64,000 bases of DNA from Nostoc commune NIES-4072 (lineage in GTDB: Bacteria; Cyanobacteriota; Cyanobacteriia; Cyanobacteriales; Nostocaceae), in NCBI RefSeq assembly GCF_003113895.1, contig NZ_BDUD01000001.1, positions 5,183,191 through 5,247,190 on the forward strand, in the 5' to 3' direction. The translations under genes were made by a program, and so were the position numbers. The notes below the pieces were generated by a model that saw nothing but the letters and a program-made list of their open reading frames with translations, made no database searches and was not told where the DNA came from. The stretch's first letter is position 1. Each line of letters starts with the position of its first letter. Below, piece after piece: positions 17,020-26,685 of the stretch.

Positions 17020-17085
17020 TGTTGCTACGGCAATGTTTGACAAAAAGTCAAGAATAAGAAGTAAGATTTTTTTGTTGTAGCTAAT

Positions 17086-17113
17086 ACAGACGCCATTTTT
17101 TAGCGTCTGTTTC
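17086..17113 (+). terminator. Intrinsic terminator of the Get3-like gene
   Basis: ACAGACGC (17086-17093) pairs with GCGTCTGT (17103-17110), followed by TTCT. It lies 67 bases after the stop codon. Confidence 0.7.
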
Positions 17114-17271
17114 TATGATGTGTGGTTGAATTTATATAAAAGGTAAATAAATATTTTTATTAATCATTTGCCCGTAGTTTTACTGAAGACAAATTGATTA
17201 AACAAATTTCAAAATGGCTTTAGATTTAATTATGTCACTTTGCAAATTATTAATTGATTTTGCTATAAGCA

Positions 17272-20200
17272 ATGACCTCCAACCCTGAACCAGATTTACC
17301 CTTATGTCGTCATGAAGAAAGTTTACTACGCCGCATTACAAACCGTATCCGGCGAAGCTTAGAGTTTGAAGAAATTATCACAGTGACGACGGCAGAAGTG
17401 CGATCGCTCCTAAAAACTGACCGAGTGATGATTTACAAATTTCATGCCGATGGCAGTGGTCAGGTTATTGCTGAGTCAATTTATAACAATCGCTTGCCAT
17501 CGCTACTGGGGCTAAATTTCCCTGCTGATGATATTCCACCCACTGCTCGTGAACTATTTATTAAATCACGGGTGCGTTCTGTTGTTAATGTTGATACTCA
17601 AAAGATTGGTCAAAGTCCCCTCCATGACTTGGAAAATGGAGAAACTATATCAGAGGAGATCCGTTACCGCCCTGTAGACCCATGTCATCTTGAATATTTG
17701 ACGGCAATGGGGGTAAAGTCTTCTGTAGTAGCGCCCATTATCTATCAAGATCAACTTTGGGGGCTATTAGTGTCTCATAATTCCCAAGCGCGTTTGATTT
17801 CAGAATATGAACTAGAAGCAGTACAGATGGTAGTCGAGCAGCTCTCAGTGGCGATCGCTCAAAGTATGCTGCTCACTCAAGTCCGCAAAACAGGGGAACG
17901 GGAAGCGATCATTAACCGCATTGCTACTTTACTACATTCATTACCGACAATTGTATTACAACCAGCCCTAGAAGCGGCTGTTGCTGCCTTTAATGGCGTT
18001 GGTGGCAGGCTTTGCATTAGAAATGCAGCTTTTGATTCCCATAATGGCAACATGAGCAGCTTAACAGAATGTTTAATACCAGGAAATACTTGTGCCAAGC
18101 TTTATATCTGTGGACAACAGCCTGTGATGCCAGAACAAACCATATATCCATTGATAGAGCAGTATAGCGTCTGGCAGGAACACTACAAGTCTGGGATATA
18201 CGATACTTGGGCGATTTCAGATATATATCAAACTCCTAGCTTGCGAAGTTTGCAACCCGCTTTTCAAGCAACTAAAATTCGTAGCATGTTGATGATCCCA
18301 CTTCAGTATCGTCAGCAATTGCTGGGCTATTTAAGTATTTTCCGTAACGAAATAGATACAGAAACGTTATGGGCGGGGCAGTATGACAGCGACCAAAGGC
18401 AGATTTACCCCCGTTTATCGTTTGAGGTTTGGCGCGAATCTAAAAAAGCACAAGCTCAAAAATGGACAGTCGAAGAAATTGATCTAGCTACAGACATCGG
18501 TAAACATTTTGCTTCAGCAATTCAGCAGTATGAACTATACCAACAAGTCCAAACCTTTAATGAAAATTTAGAAAAACAAGTTAAAAGACGCACAGTTGAG
18601 TTACAACGGACATCTGAGCAAGAACAGGCTGTTTTTAGAGTTATTGCTGAGATTCGGGAATCTCTTGACACAGATACGATTTTTCAGACAACTACTAAAG
18701 AAGTTTGTCAATTAATCAAAGCCGATCGCGTTTCAGTTTATCGTTTTGATTCTAATTGGGGTGGTGAATTTGTCGGGGATTTTGAGGCTGCTAGTCCTTA
18801 CTGGTCGAATGAGTCTGAACTAGGTGTTAATACAGTTTGGAATGATACCTACTTACAAGATACACAGGGAGGACGCTACCGCAACAATGAAACATTTGCA
18901 GTCGATGACATCTACAAGATGGGGTTTAATCAGTGTCATATCGATAATTTAGAACAGTTTCAAATTCACGCTTTTGTGCTTGCTCCGATTTTTGTTGGGC
19001 AAAAACTTTGGGGTTTGTTAGCAACTTATCAACACACTGGGCCTCGGCAATGGAAAGCCTCTGAAGTTAACTTTCTTAGTCAAATTGCTGGTCAAATGGG
19101 CGTAGCACTCCAGCAAGCTAATTTACTTACTCAGACACGAGAACAGACGTTAATTTTGCAACAAGCAGCAGAACAACAACGAGTATTGTTTGAAGTTGTT
19201 GCCAAAGTTAGGGAATCTCTTGATCTAGATGCAATTTTTCAGACAACTACCCAAGAAATCTGCAAATCACTACAAGCAGATCGAGTTGCAGTTTACCGCT
19301 TTCATGATGATTGGAGTGGTGAATATATCGCCGAGTTTGTGAGTGATGGCTGGGTAAAGTTAGTAAATGATAATATCAATACAGTTTGGCAAGATAGCTA
19401 TTTACAGGAAACCCAAGGTGGGCGATATCGTCACAATGAAACCTTTGCAGTTGATGACATCTATCAAGCAGGTCATTCTGAGTGCCACATTGCGGCTTTG
19501 GAGCAATTACAGGCAAGAGCCTATGCGATCGCACCTATATTTATCGGGCAACAGCTATGGGGCTTACTAGCAGCTTACCAGAACTCTGCACCCCGCCATT
19601 GGGAAGCTTCGGAAATTAAGTTTATCACTCAAATTGCCAATCAGCTTGGGGTTGCACTTCAACAAGCGCAATTGCATAATCAAACTAAAGAGCAGACCGA
19701 AAAGCTGACTCAAGCTCTGCATGATTTAAAGCAAACTCAAACCCAACTGATCCAAACTGAGAAAATGTCCTCACTGGGTCAACTAGTAGCTGGTATTGCT
19801 CACGAAATTAATAACCCGGTAAACTTCATCTATGGCAACATTAATCATGTCAACGATTATGCCGAAGATTTACTCAGTATACTAAACCTCTATTTGCAAA
19901 GTACCCCTAATCCCAGTCTTGAGATACGCGATCGCGCCTTCGAGGTAGACTTAGAATTTCTGATCGAAGATTTGCCCAAAACTCTATCTTCCATGAAAAT
20001 TGGAATTGATCGCATCCGGCAAATTGTCTTGAGTTTACGAAATTTCTCTCGCCTTGACCAGGCGGAAATGAAGCCAGTTAATATTCACGACGGCATTGAT
20101 AGCACCTTGCTAATTTTACAGCATCGCTTGAAAGCAAAACCAGAAAGTCCAGCGATTAAATTAGTCAAAGAGTACAGCGATCTGCCCTTAGTAGAGTGCT

Positions 20201-20583
20201 ATGCTGGGCCACTGAATCAGGTATTTATGAATGTTTTAAGCAATGCGATCGATGCCCTAGAAGATTACAGAGAATCTCAATCAAATCCTGATACCAGTCA
20301 AATTACTATTCGGACTGCTCTTGGAGAGCTTGAAGACAATGTTAAGAGCGTAGTAATTCGCATAATAGACAATGGCCCAGGAATACCGGAAGCCCTAAAA
20401 GCAAGAATTTGCGACCCATTTTTCACTACTAAGCCAGTGGGGAAAGGCACTGGCTTGGGGTTGTCAATAAGTTATCAGATTGTCGTAGATAAACACGGTG
20501 GTGTGTTTAAATGTGATTCTCAGCCAGGGTTAGGTACAGAATTTTGGATTGAAATTCCGATTAAACAAATCACCAAATCGTAG
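17272..20583 (+). CDS. Multi-GAF bilin-binding sensor histidine kinase (phytochrome/CBCR type)
   Basis: 1103 aa, soluble. GAF1 (about 25-200) is phytochrome-like, with [13 protein letters not shown] and bilin Cys138 in [11 protein letters not shown]2 (about 212-425) lacks a bilin Cys. GAF3 (about 455-620) and GAF4 (about 645-800) are red/green-type CBCR domains with TQGGRYR, VDDIY and Cys555 (QCHIDNLEQ) and Cys738 (ECHIAALEQ). Then a coiled segment, a HisKA with His844 ([12 protein letters not shown]) and an HATPase with N-box and GKGTGLGLS. The layout resembles Nostoc All2699. The Asp of the canonical DIKTVW motif is Gly518 in GAF3 and Asn701 in GAF4, which may change colour tuning. No response regulator is adjacent. 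Confidence 0.93.
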   Translation: MTSNPEPDLPLCRHEESLLRRITNRIRRSLEFEEIITVTTAEVRSLLKTDRVMIYKFHADGSGQVIAESIYNNRLPSLLGLNFPADDIPPTARELFIKSRVRSVVNVDTQKIGQSPLHDLENGETISEEIRYRPVDPCHLEYLTAMGVKSSVVAPIIYQDQLWGLLVSHNSQARLISEYELEAVQMVVEQLSVAIAQSMLLTQVRKTGEREAIINRIATLLHSLPTIVLQPALEAAVAAFNGVGGRLCIRNAAFDSHNGNMSSLTECLIPGNTCAKLYICGQQPVMPEQTIYPLIEQYSVWQEHYKSGIYDTWAISDIYQTPSLRSLQPAFQATKIRSMLMIPLQYRQQLLGYLSIFRNEIDTETLWAGQYDSDQRQIYPRLSFEVWRESKKAQAQKWTVEEIDLATDIGKHFASAIQQYELYQQVQTFNENLEKQVKRRTVELQRTSEQEQAVFRVIAEIRESLDTDTIFQTTTKEVCQLIKADRVSVYRFDSNWGGEFVGDFEAASPYWSNESELGVNTVWNDTYLQDTQGGRYRNNETFAVDDIYKMGFNQCHIDNLEQFQIHAFVLAPIFVGQKLWGLLATYQHTGPRQWKASEVNFLSQIAGQMGVALQQANLLTQTREQTLILQQAAEQQRVLFEVVAKVRESLDLDAIFQTTTQEICKSLQADRVAVYRFHDDWSGEYIAEFVSDGWVKLVNDNINTVWQDSYLQETQGGRYRHNETFAVDDIYQAGHSECHIAALEQLQARAYAIAPIFIGQQLWGLLAAYQNSAPRHWEASEIKFITQIANQLGVALQQAQLHNQTKEQTEKLTQALHDLKQTQTQLIQTEKMSSLGQLVAGIAHEINNPVNFIYGNINHVNDYAEDLLSILNLYLQSTPNPSLEIRDRAFEVDLEFLIEDLPKTLSSMKIGIDRIRQIVLSLRNFSRLDQAEMKPVNIHDGIDSTLLILQHRLKAKPESPAIKLVKEYSDLPLVECYAGPLNQVFMNVLSNAIDALEDYRESQSNPDTSQITIRTALGELEDNVKSVVIRIIDNGPGIPEALKARICDPFFTTKPVGKGTGLGLSISYQIVVDKHGGVFKCDSQPGLGTEFWIEIPIKQITKS

Positions 20584-20976
20584 AAACAAAAAATTTTGTA
20601 TTTTTTAGGGGCATAAAAGTTTTATTTAGAGACTTAACGGAAAAAGTCAGGTAATTATTTCTAGGACTTACGCATCAAGTACGAAATGTAGGAGCAATTC
20701 ATGAATTGCCCCTACGGTAAATCAAGGCTTTCACTGCCCGGTTTTTAGCGGTGAAGACACTGATACTTATCCAGCCCAGCGATTATGAGCTAAAATTTTA
20801 TAAATTTATTTTTAAAATATCAAGTCCAATCTAAAAAAAACTGAAATTTCAGCAAATTTATCACAAAAATAAATACAAAAATTGCACTATTTATGTCTCT
20901 TTGTCACTTAAAAAAATATTGCAATTACCAAATTAATCTGAAATTATGGCTATGGAATTATTTTAGTCGTCTAAAC
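20584..20976. other. Spacer with a solitary repeat end
   Basis: A lone TAGGACTTACGCA end (about 20662-20674) of the family complete at 3434-3526 is followed by a small hairpin GGAGCAATTCATGAATTGCCCC (20691-20712). The rest is AT-rich with no gene I can support. Confidence 0.5.
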
Positions 20977-21077
20977 CAATACCGTTCAGTTAAGCCCAAA
21001 ATCCTCTGTAGAGACTCGAAATTTCGCGTCTCTACATGCTGAAATCAATACCAAAAATCCTTAACTGAACCGTATTG
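20977..21077. repeat. MITE-like element, 101 bp, TIR CAATACGGTTCAGTTAAG
   Basis: CAATACCGTTCAGTTAAG on the left is inverted as CTTAACTGAACCGTATTG on the right (one mismatch), and the centre contains GTAGAGAC...GTCTCTAC. A solitary end (CAATACAGTTCAGTTAAG) is at 63600-63617. The element ends 29 bases before the start codon at 21107, so it may form the 5' leader of that gene. Confidence 0.85.
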
Positions 21078-21106
21078 TCATCTAAATTATATTAGGAGAT
21101 TGAAAA

Positions 21107-21400
21107 ATGGCTACGATTACAATTTCAGACCTCTCTCAAGAATTACAAGACAACTCACTCTTAAGTGAACTTTCCCCAGAAGAAATTGCTGCTATTAGTG
21201 GAAGTGGTTTGTTAGGGCGGATTGTTGGAGGGGTTGTCGGTGGAGTTATAGGATTTTTTACAGGTGGCCCTGGTGGTATTCTTCCAGGTGCTTTAGCTGG
21301 CGCCAAGGTAGGAGATTACATCGAAGATGGAAACACTTCACATGCTTCTGGAGGAGGCGGTGGTGGTCGTAGTGGTCACGCTACCTATGCGATGATGTAG
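21107..21400 (+). CDS. Putative double-glycine-leader bacteriocin-like peptide, 97 aa
   Basis: AGGAG precedes the ATG. The N-terminal ~34 residues resemble a GG-type secretion leader: acidic and Ser-rich with LSELSPEEIAAISGSG at the end. The following core (LLGRIVGGVVGGVIGFFTGG, then PGGILPGALAGAKVGDYIEDG) is Gly-rich and amphipathic with GxxxG spacing, like two-peptide class II bacteriocins. The tail has GGGGGGRSGHATYAMM. The leader ends GSG rather than the usual GG. No C39-peptidase transporter is nearby, so export would depend on a remote one. A role as toxin, signal or surface peptide is inference. Confidence 0.65.
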   Translation: MATITISDLSQELQDNSLLSELSPEEIAAISGSGLLGRIVGGVVGGVIGFFTGGPGGILPGALAGAKVGDYIEDGNTSHASGGGGGGRSGHATYAMM

Positions 21401-21649
21401 ATAAGTATTAATCTGACTTTTCACGGGAAGTCCTCAAGTCTAAAAAAAGCGTGGTTTTTTTCACAGCCTAATTATCAATAGCTTTGAATTAATGAAAATA
21501 GCTAAGGAAAAATCAGAGTTTAGTAAACCGCTAAAATGAGCTTTTCCACATACCGTGAAAAGTCAATGAAGAGGACAAAAGGCAGGGGACAGGAGGACGG
21601 GAAGTCGTAGTGAAGTCCAGAAATTGGATAATTTATTTTTTGGAGTTCC

Positions 21650-22111
21650 CTAACCGTTGGCGAATAAAATAGGAGAATCAAGAATTTTCAACTGGATCAA
21701 TAGTATAATCAACAGTGTATAAGCTGTTGAAGAAATTAGACCTGTGACTAATTCTTTTTTCAGATTATGCTCTTGAGGTTCTTTTTGAAAAATGTCTTTA
21801 GAACCGAATTGCATTAAGAGAATTCCTACAATATTAGAGAGCCAGTATCCTATAATTGAACAAGGCAGAAGTAATTTTGGGGAAAGTAAACTACATGCAT
21901 ACCCAAAACCATAAGCTATTGGCACATTAAATAGTAGGTCATTCCACCAACATAGTGGTGACAATAAATATCCCAGTACTAAAAAGAACCCACCTCTGAG
22001 TTTTTTGAAAATGTCTTTTTTGAACTCTTTTGGAGTTGACTGTTGTGAGTCCTCCAGAGTTGTGTCTCTTGCTAAATTCAACTCTTGGCTGACGTTTTGG
22101 ACGCTTTCCAT
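21650..22111 (-). CDS. Hypothetical multi-spanning membrane protein, 153 aa
   Basis: A polar N-terminus of ~40 residues is followed by about three to four hydrophobic segments (GGFFLVLGYLLSPLCWW; NVPIAYGFGYACSLLSP; PCSIIGYWLSNIVGILL; GLISSTAYTLLIILLIQ). I recognise no family. It faces the bacteriocin-like gene convergently (about 250 bases between stops). A small membrane protein beside such a peptide could be an immunity protein, but this rests only on position. An overlapping ORF in another frame (21939-22220) is considered a shadow. Confidence 0.5.
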   Translation of the reverse strand: MESVQNVSQELNLARDTTLEDSQQSTPKEFKKDIFKKLRGGFFLVLGYLLSPLCWWNDLLFNVPIAYGFGYACSLLSPKLLLPCSIIGYWLSNIVGILLMQFGSKDIFQKEPQEHNLKKELVTGLISSTAYTLLIILLIQLKILDSPILFANG

Positions 22112-22584
22112 AAAAACCCACTATTCTCATCGACTTAGTGTAGTTTAATATATAAACTAAACCAAAGTCTAGTACAGAAGTGATGAATTTTTGGCTTTTT
22201 GATGCTGAAAGTTTTACCACTAGATAGTTTCAGTTAAATAGAAGTTTAACTCAGATGCTATTGTGCGGTGATTTATACCAGACATGCATGAGTGTGTAGC
22301 CTGTCGTAGACATCGCATCTCGTAAAATCTGAGTTTTTTCTATGATATCTAAGCTAAATAGAAGGATTTAAAGCCAATTGGGACACTCACTGCAAGTTCT
22401 CGCTCAATAGGTTTCAAAATCAAACTATATCCTTTTAAATCATAGCATACGATGAAATCCAGCACCGATACTGCAACAACCAAAGCCTGCTTAGACTGGG
22501 GTAAGTCGATGTTGAGTAGCATAATTTTTATTTTGCATATAGCTGGAGCAGAAATTTGAATTAATAATAGTTACAATAAAATTA
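22112..22584. other. Spacer, possible short minus-strand ORF
   Basis: Mostly AT-rich. A minus-strand frame from ATG 22522 to TAG 22349 encodes 57 aa (MLLNIDLPQSKQALVVAVSV...), with no clear ribosome site; it may be a relic. TAGACATCGCATCT (about 22306) recurs at 36534-36547, part of another dispersed repeat. Confidence 0.3.
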
Positions 22585-22878
22585 ATGAGGCATCTTAATA
22601 TAAAAATGACAGATTTAACTCCAAATAGCACATTTTTAATAGCAGGAATTGTTTTTATAACGATTGCCGTCATCGGGCAATCTAAACTAGGTTTTATTGA
22701 AATTAATCCCGGTTGTTTTGGCAGATTTTTGGCTCTATTGATTGGGATTTCGAGCCTATTATATGCTTTAGGATTTTTCAATATTTCAACAGTCAACTTT
22801 GACTTCTTAAAAACTTCTCTGCTAGAACAAATTAAACAGAGTATAAATTCAATAAATGACCTTTTACAAGGCTCGTAA
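22585..22878 (+). CDS. Small hypothetical membrane protein
   Basis: 97 aa from 22585, or 90 aa from the in-frame ATG at 22606 (MTDLTPNSTFLIAG); neither has a strong ribosome site. Two hydrophobic segments (FLIAGIVFITIAVIGQ and FLALLIGISSLLYALGFF) flank a short polar loop, with an amphipathic C-terminal helix. No family recognised. It is convergent with the DUF1634 gene, whose stop is about 60 bases away. Confidence 0.45.
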   Translation: MRHLNIKMTDLTPNSTFLIAGIVFITIAVIGQSKLGFIEINPGCFGRFLALLIGISSLLYALGFFNISTVNFDFLKTSLLEQIKQSINSINDLLQGS

Positions 22879-22941
22879 CAGTTTTACGAAATTAACTTTT
22901 TGTAAGGGTAAAATCAAATTTTTACCCCTTTTTTAATATTT

Positions 22942-23496
22942 CTAGTAATACGCTCCTACAAGACTGTAAATCAAACTAGTCATTACTAATAAAGTAACAA
23001 TCATATAAATAAATTCTCGCTGGAATAAAAAAGTTAATAGGGAAATAAAAACACGCACAACTGGAGTAGCAATTAATAGTAACAGTCCGAGTTGAATAAT
23101 GGCGCTATCGCTACCTGATAAAACTGCTTTTACTACACCTGCTGGTGAGCGAAATTCCGATGGTTCTCCCCGAAAAAAGTGATATCCAGCAGGTTCAGCA
23201 CCATGATGAATCAAGTAGAGTATACCGCCCAGCAAAACGACAGCACTAGCTATCAAAACGCCATATTTCATCAGGTTACTGAGCAAATATTCCAATTGCT
23301 GCTCACTTGATGTTTTTGTCAAATTCTTGTTAACATCAATCTCACAGCTATTAGGCAATTGTGCTACTGTCTTACTAGACTGTTCTAATTGCTCGATATT
23401 AGAGTCTATATCTTTATGCGGTAAAGTTATTGTAACCACTTCAATATCAGGTTGTGCTAGGAATGTCCAGCGAAAGGTATTATTAAATTTATACAT
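22942..23496 (-). CDS. DUF1634 family membrane protein
   Basis: 184 aa. The C-terminal ~115 residues hold three membrane spans with the family features (YLLSNLMKYGVLIASAVVLL, EPSEFRSPAGVV, LLIATPVVRV). DUF1634 genes nearly always sit beside TauE/SafE-type exporters, as here: this start codon is one base after the exporter's stop. The ~65-residue polar N-terminal extension is longer than usual and may reflect an upstream start choice. It probably forms a complex with, or aids, the exporter. Confidence 0.82.
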   Translation of the reverse strand: MYKFNNTFRWTFLAQPDIEVVTITLPHKDIDSNIEQLEQSSKTVAQLPNSCEIDVNKNLTKTSSEQQLEYLLSNLMKYGVLIASAVVLLGGILYLIHHGAEPAGYHFFRGEPSEFRSPAGVVKAVLSGSDSAIIQLGLLLLIATPVVRVFISLLTFLFQREFIYMIVTLLVMTSLIYSLVGAYY

Positions 23497-23497
23497 T

Positions 23498-24334
23498 TTA
23501 TAGCCCCCCTATTAAACTGTTGTAGACCATTTTCAAAGCCATTACCACTAGCACAACACTGAAGATAATTCTCAAAATTTGCGTTTTAGCGCCTGTAAGG
23601 ACTCGTGCGCCCAAGAAAGCACCAGGTAATACCCCCAACATTACCGGCATGGATAATCCTGGATCGATATAGCCGCGTGCTAGGTAAACTCCAGCTGATG
23701 CTGCTGCTGTCACGCCGATCATAAAATTGCTAGTGGTAGTAGAAACTTTAAAGGGTAGCCGCATGGTTTGATCCATCGCTAATACTTTAAATCCCCCGGA
23801 ACCAATACCAAGCAATCCAGAAAGCACCCCAGCTACTAACATCACACCAAATCCCATTGGTACTGAATGGACTTGATAAGACATTACTCCATCAGGAGTT
23901 GGATAAGTACCATTCAGTTTCAAATAATTTGCTATGGGATCTGCTACTTCATCTTCAATATGTTCAATTCTGGGACGTTGTGAAAGGTATGCTGAATAAA
24001 TGAGGACGATCGCTAGTACAATAGTTAGGGCTTTCACAGAAACAAAAGTAGCGATCATTGCTCCTGCGATCGCACCAATGGTTGTAGCTACTTCTAAAAA
24101 CATTCCCAATCGCAAATTGGTATAGCCTTTTTTAATATAGGTAGACGCTGCACCCAAAGAAGTTGCAATTACAGATACTAGTGAAGCACCAACGGCATAG
24201 CGAATATCAACGCCAAATACCGAAGTTAATAAGGGAACAATTACTACTCCACCTCCTAACCCAGTTAGCGCCCCTAACAAGCCAGCGCTAAATGAACCAA
24301 TCCAAATTAATAATGAAAACTCTAAAATAGTCAA
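23498..24334 (-). CDS. TSUP/TauE-SafE family anion exporter
   Basis: 278 aa, about seven to eight membrane spans in two repeated halves. The family signatures are GLLGALTGLGGGVVIVP near the N-terminus and GVLSGLLGIGSGGFKV in the second half. TauE/SafE proteins move sulfite, sulfoacetate or other organosulfur anions across the inner membrane. First gene of a two-gene operon with DUF1634. A different TSUP protein is at 43605-44402. Substrate cannot be assigned from sequence. Confidence 0.9.
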   Translation of the reverse strand: MTILEFSLLIWIGSFSAGLLGALTGLGGGVVIVPLLTSVFGVDIRYAVGASLVSVIATSLGAASTYIKKGYTNLRLGMFLEVATTIGAIAGAMIATFVSVKALTIVLAIVLIYSAYLSQRPRIEHIEDEVADPIANYLKLNGTYPTPDGVMSYQVHSVPMGFGVMLVAGVLSGLLGIGSGGFKVLAMDQTMRLPFKVSTTTSNFMIGVTAAASAGVYLARGYIDPGLSMPVMLGVLPGAFLGARVLTGAKTQILRIIFSVVLVVMALKMVYNSLIGGL

Positions 24335-24652
24335 ATTTACTTCCTCTTTTTTTTACATGTATATCAAGATGCCAATATATTTTTTGTATCATTGAAAACT
24401 TAATTGTCAAGTTGACTACTGGCTTACAAAAGATTGCGCCAGTATTTCCGAGAAAGAAAGACAATGTAATTTTGTAATTAAAGTTACTAATGGAAGTAAC
24501 TTAGTTTGGAAGCCAAACCTAGATATTGGGGTGATTTAATTCAATCAACCTGGTACTAATCCCTCTTGCAAGAGATTGTAGACGCATGAGTAATTAATGC
24601 ATCTACTAAAAAAAGCAGGGCTATTTTATTCTCATCTAGCCCGCCTTAGAAT

Positions 24653-24741
24653 AGACATCTCCAGAAATTAAATATGCGTTATCTAGAACCCTTGTAGAGA
24701 CGTAGCAATTATACGTCTCTACATTCTTTTTTGGAGATGTT
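24653..24741. repeat. MITE-like element, AGACATCTCC family, copy 2
   Basis: AGACATCTCCAGAAATTA at the left end, TTGGAGATGTTT at the right, central TGTAGAGACG...CGTCTCTACA. It lies in the spacer 24335-24848 between divergently arranged units. The rest of the spacer shows no gene. Confidence 0.8.
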
Positions 24742-24848
24742 TAATGAATTTTGAGTCTAATAGCGAAAGTCGTCTAAAGACGACTAAGAAAAATTTATAG
24801 TTTGATTTTTGCCTGTGTCTGTGCGTCAGCCTAAACAATAAGCCTTTA

Positions 24849-25616
24849 TTACTCCTTAGTTATCAACTCTCTTTCTTCAGGGAGTAAAGTAGTTTCATCC
24901 TTAGGGCGATCGCCATCTACCGATTTAGCTATAGTTCTATAGGGTTTGATAATTAGACTGACGCCAATTGTCCAACCTAATGCAACCATCAAACCCGCGA
25001 GAACGTCACTGGGAAAATGTACCCCCAGATAGAGACGACACCATCCAATAGCTATTACATATAAGCTCCCAAAGATGAGAACCAACCAGCGCCGAGAACT
25101 ATCCCAAGTTAAAAATAGCAAAATTGCTACTAGAGTTATACTTGTCATAGCATGACCACTGGGAAAGGCAAAACTAGACTCAGGCGCAATCGACTGCCAC
25201 AATTGTGGACGCACTCGATGCATTAATTCCTTTGCTGTGCGGTTGATGATCATACTTCCCACTGAGGCGGTGAGTAAATAAGCTAGCGATCGCCAGCGTT
25301 TTTGAAGTAATAATATGAGTGCGATCGCACCTAAAATTGGTACCGCCGTCCAAGGATCTCCAATTTTCGCTAGCGTCACGGCTAAAACATCAAGCTGTGG
25401 GTTTGCTGTAGAATGAACTGCTAACAAAATAGGCACATCCCACGGGAAGCCAGCTTTATTTTCCCATATCTTCACTGTCAGAATTTCAAAAACCTGAAAA
25501 GGTAAGTATACTCCTATCAAGAGGAGTAAGAGCGATCGCCAACGGGCAATCAACAGGTTTTTGAGAAAAGAAAGAGGCGAATGACTCTCTTTATCGGCTG
25601 TTTTCACTTTTTTCAT
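24849..25616 (-). CDS. PAP2-family membrane phosphatase
   Basis: 255 aa, about six membrane spans. All three PAP2 motifs are present: K129...R136-P137 (KELMHRVRP), PSGH at 152-155 and the CR...H200...D204 motif (GWCRLYLGVHFPSD), with Cys in place of the usual Ser before Arg. It should dephosphorylate lipid or prenyl (undecaprenyl) pyro-/phosphates on the periplasmic face. The N- and C-terminal tails are polar. It is monocistronic, with the truncated gene at 25691 upstream. Confidence 0.9.
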   Translation of the reverse strand: MKKVKTADKESHSPLSFLKNLLIARWRSLLLLLIGVYLPFQVFEILTVKIWENKAGFPWDVPILLAVHSTANPQLDVLAVTLAKIGDPWTAVPILGAIALILLLQKRWRSLAYLLTASVGSMIINRTAKELMHRVRPQLWQSIAPESSFAFPSGHAMTSITLVAILLFLTWDSSRRWLVLIFGSLYVIAIGWCRLYLGVHFPSDVLAGLMVALGWTIGVSLIIKPYRTIAKSVDGDRPKDETTLLPEERELITKE

Positions 25617-25690
25617 ATTAAGTTATTGTAATTAATTAAGGTAGAAGTTGTTTCTCAATGTCATCTATCACTAGATAGTTTTAGTTCCTT

Positions 25691-26035
25691 TTACTCATGA
25701 TCAACAAACAGATGTCCTGCTTCGGCTTGTTGATAGTTTTGCTGAAAATTGAGTTGATTGTTTGCATTATCTGGTAATGAAAGTTTAACAATTTCATAGT
25801 CTTTATCTTGAGTGGTTTTTGTTCGGTAGTTTTGCCATTCTGAATAACATGGATAAGCTTCGGTCGGGCTGATATACCATCTGCTAATATCATCGAGTCC
25901 GGTAAAAACATTAATCAAGATAAAAATATCAATTAAAATAATGACAATCAAACTTACTTTATTCAGTGGTTCGTTGTTGATTGTCCTTGAGTTACTAAAA
26001 AGTTGGTTCAAAATTCGGCGGATTCTAGCAAACAT
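25691..26035 (-). pseudogene. Probable truncated membrane protein gene (5' part)
   Basis: 114 aa: basic N-terminus, one membrane span (VSLIVIILIDIFILINVFTG), then ISRWYISPTEAYPCYSEWQ and a Gln-rich stretch ending abruptly ...EAGHLFVDHE. From memory of cyanobacterial relatives, this N-terminus belongs to proteins several hundred residues long that continue with a coiled coil and more membrane spans, so I think the 3' part has been lost. I cannot confirm this without an alignment; it could be a short intact gene. Confidence 0.45.
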
Positions 26036-26346
26036 ATTGTATTTTGAATAAATGAAAGGCTTTTCGATCTGTACGGAGTTTCTTCAGAATCAAATATTAG
26101 TCCTATAAAAGATAGTGTAAGTTACCGCCAAAAGTACGACATCGAGACTTACTAATTAAGCTGTTCTGCAAATAACCTTGTATAATCAGGGCGCTCATAT
26201 TAACCACCCCACAAGAATTTAATTTAATTCGACTATGCAATTTAGATGTTTTTAGTTTAACTACGAAAACATCCAAAAAATCACTGATGCTACAGAGGTA
26301 AAATTTTTACAAAATATAAGATGATAACTACTTAATTTTAATAAGT
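26036..26346. other. Gene-free spacer
   Basis: AT-rich divergent intergenic region between the truncated membrane gene and the small TM gene. I see no repeat or RNA that I can support. Confidence 0.4.
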
Positions 26347-26616
26347 ATGGGATTGATTGTGGTGGTTGTGATCATCAGCTTATCACTTGTCTTAATCAAA
26401 CTGTGGTCATCTCAACCACGGGGCAAGGGTTCTAAGCCATACTTCAGTGACCCGAAAAACAGAAAATTGCAAAAACGTTTACTTATTTTACTTAATGGTG
26501 ATGCGACAACAGCCGAACGATTGCTCAAACAGCAACGCCAGAGGCATCAGGGTGAATCGGATGAATGGTATTTAGAGAAAGTGATTTATGATTTGGAACG
26601 CGATCGCCGTTACTAA
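26347..26616 (+). CDS. Small single-span hypothetical protein, 89 aa
   Basis: One N-terminal membrane span (MGLIVVVVIISLSLVLIKLW) followed by a strongly basic cytoplasmic tail: KPYFSDPKNRKLQKRLLILL, GDATTAERLLKQQR and DEWYLEKVIYDLERDRRY. The tail has the look of a conserved cyanobacterial protein and its DWYLEK-like end recurs in related small proteins, but function is unknown. It converges with the Prx-Grx gene; the hairpin at 26654-26676 separates them. Confidence 0.72.
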   Translation: MGLIVVVVIISLSLVLIKLWSSQPRGKGSKPYFSDPKNRKLQKRLLILLNGDATTAERLLKQQRQRHQGESDEWYLEKVIYDLERDRRY

Positions 26617-26653
26617 AACTCAATCATCCAAGGGCGATCTTTGAATACGTTGT

Positions 26654-26676
26654 GGGGACGCACATCTGTGCGCCCC
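26654..26676. terminator. Hairpin between convergent genes
   Basis: GGGGACGCACA pairs with TGTGCGCCCC. It lies between convergent stops at 26616 and 26686. A similar sequence (TAGGGGCGCACAGCTATGCA, then CCCCTA) is at 53945-53970 after the HD gene, so it is also a dispersed repeat. Confidence 0.5.
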
Positions 26677-26685
26677 TAGTGAAAA

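Noticed and set aside
21939..22220. 93-aa minus ORF overlapping the 153-aa membrane protein
   Set aside because: The alternative frame has membrane segments and better start context; this one is a shadow.
22349..22522. 57-aa minus ORF MLLNIDLPQSK...
   Set aside because: Protein-like composition but no ribosome site or known relative; kept only as a note in the spacer entry.
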